From an uncultured Bacilli bacterium (GTDB lineage Bacteria > Bacillota_I > Bacilli_A > RFN20 > CAG-449), in assembly GCA_944332525.1 (NCBI GenBank), contig CALVKD010000041.1:1-51241 (forward strand): a stretch of 51,241 nucleotides of DNA. Direction: 5' to 3'. The notes beneath the pieces are model-generated. The model did no database searches and was not told where the DNA came from. It worked only from the letters and a program-made list of their open reading frames with translations. Both the position numbers and the translations under genes were made by a program. Of this stretch, positions 51,042 to 51,241 are shown one piece after another. The first letter of the stretch is position 1. Each line of letters begins with the position of its first letter.

Positions 51042-51091
51042 AACCCCAAAAGTTGGACCGAGTAACATCGGAAAAGCTGAAGGGGTTTTTT
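51042..51091 (+). terminator. Terminator-like hairpin inside the IS end
   Basis: AACCCC (51042-51047) pairs with GGGGTT (51082-51087) and CCGA with TCGG inside it, followed by a T-run just before orfA. It would stop transcription entering from outside and so limit transposition. Confidence 0.65.
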
Positions 51092-51093
51092 AT

Positions 51094-51241
51094 ATGAAAC
51101 TAAGTTTAAAAGATAAAAAAGAAATAATTAGATTATATTGTGAAGAGGGATTAGGATTAAAAACAATAGCAAAAAAGTTTAATGTTGGTTATTGTACAAT
51201 AGAAAGAATAGTTGACCGTTATAAACTACATGGGTTAAAAT
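51094..51241 (+). CDS. IS3-family transposase OrfA, N-terminal part
   Basis: The first 49 codons are present (from MKLSLKDKKEIIRLY). GLGLKTIAKKFNVGYCTIERIV is a helix-turn-helix that binds the IS ends, as in OrfA of IS3/IS150 elements. The frame is cut by the window end. The catalytic DDE domain would be in OrfB outside the window. No good ribosome binding site is seen before the ATG, which follows the T-run of the hairpin by three bases. Confidence 0.82.
   Translation, partial: MKLSLKDKKEIIRLYCEEGLGLKTIAKKFNVGYCTIERIVDRYKLHGLK

Larger units (their letters stand above)
51035..51241 (+). mobile_element. Left end of an IS3-family insertion sequence
   Basis: The terminal sequence TGTAATTAACCCCAAAAGTT at 51035 is a typical IS3/IS150-type inverted-repeat end, followed by a terminator hairpin and the start of orfA. 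The element runs out of the window, so the right end and target duplication cannot be checked. It lies 14 bases after the stop of the dehydratase-like gene. Confidence 0.8.

Noticed and set aside
1-51241. Mycoplasma-type genetic code (TGA as Trp)
   Set aside because: Several convincing genes end in TGA (the lipoprotein at 25216, the regulator at 28393, the 422-residue protein) and Trp is encoded by TGG.
1-51241. CRISPR array, prophage, restriction or toxin-antitoxin system
   Set aside because: No spaced direct repeats, phage structural genes or defence proteins were seen on either strand.

Overview
The window is AT-rich, gene-dense DNA from a low-GC Gram-positive bacterium of the Bacilli/Tenericutes-like group, most likely an uncultured gut or Erysipelotrichales/Mollicutes-related lineage. 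The evidence is the ezrA-nifZ-thiI block next to rpsD, the dnaE-polA-mutM-coaE order, infC-rpmI-rplT with an attenuator leader, an MG284/MPN403-like protein as found in Mollicutes, and strong AGGAGG ribosome binding sites. TGA ends several genes, so the standard bacterial code applies and not the Mycoplasma code. The species cannot be named from the sequence.

Layout. 1-134: end of a probable IS3-like element pointing out of the window. 156-2343: transketolase, with a compact structured RNA (6S-like) and its promoter directly upstream. 2506-3865: translation operon infC-rpmI-rplT with a leader terminator/antiterminator and an AUU-started infC. 3968-7079: MacB/FtsX-type ABC pair. 7080-12434: an unknown protein, then thiI, a cysteine desulfurase and ezrA on the minus strand. 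12573-13717: rpsD with a pseudoknot leader, and rpsU facing it. 13871-21352: DUF1622 protein, then the replication/repair operon dnaE, polA and a fused mutM-coaE. 21342-24310: a five-gene minus-strand operon of small secreted or membrane proteins around a TadB/GspF-like protein. 24515-28393: thioredoxin-like lipoprotein, HAD phosphatase, an ABC uptake operon without its ATPase, and a divergent Crp/Fnr regulator with a palindromic operator between them. 28513-31360: tRNA-Thr, a secreted protein, a 46-residue membrane protein, rarA and a small unknown protein. 31556-34858: an 1100-residue membrane protein with a duplicated cytosolic module. 35077-40785: heterodimeric ABC exporter co-transcribed with a TrhP1/TrhP2-like pair. 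40893-46547: membrane protein, OB-fold repeat lipoprotein, NUDIX hydrolase and a second ABC exporter. 46849-51020: double-activase and dehydratase-like pair of the 2-hydroxyacyl-CoA dehydratase activator superfamily. 51035-end: a second IS3-family element.

How it fits together. Most of the window is housekeeping: translation, tRNA thiolation and hydroxylation, replication, repair, division and envelope transport. Three organisational features stand out. First, convergent genes abut or overlap and several intrinsic terminators lie inside the coding sequence of the opposing gene. Second, at least four genes have a -10 box exactly six bases before the ATG and no Shine-Dalgarno sequence, which predicts leaderless mRNAs. 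Third, a Crp/Fnr-type operator sits at -41.5 of the uptake operon promoter and next to the start of its presumed regulator gene. The least explained proteins are the minus-strand Tad-like operon and the 1100-residue duplicated membrane protein.
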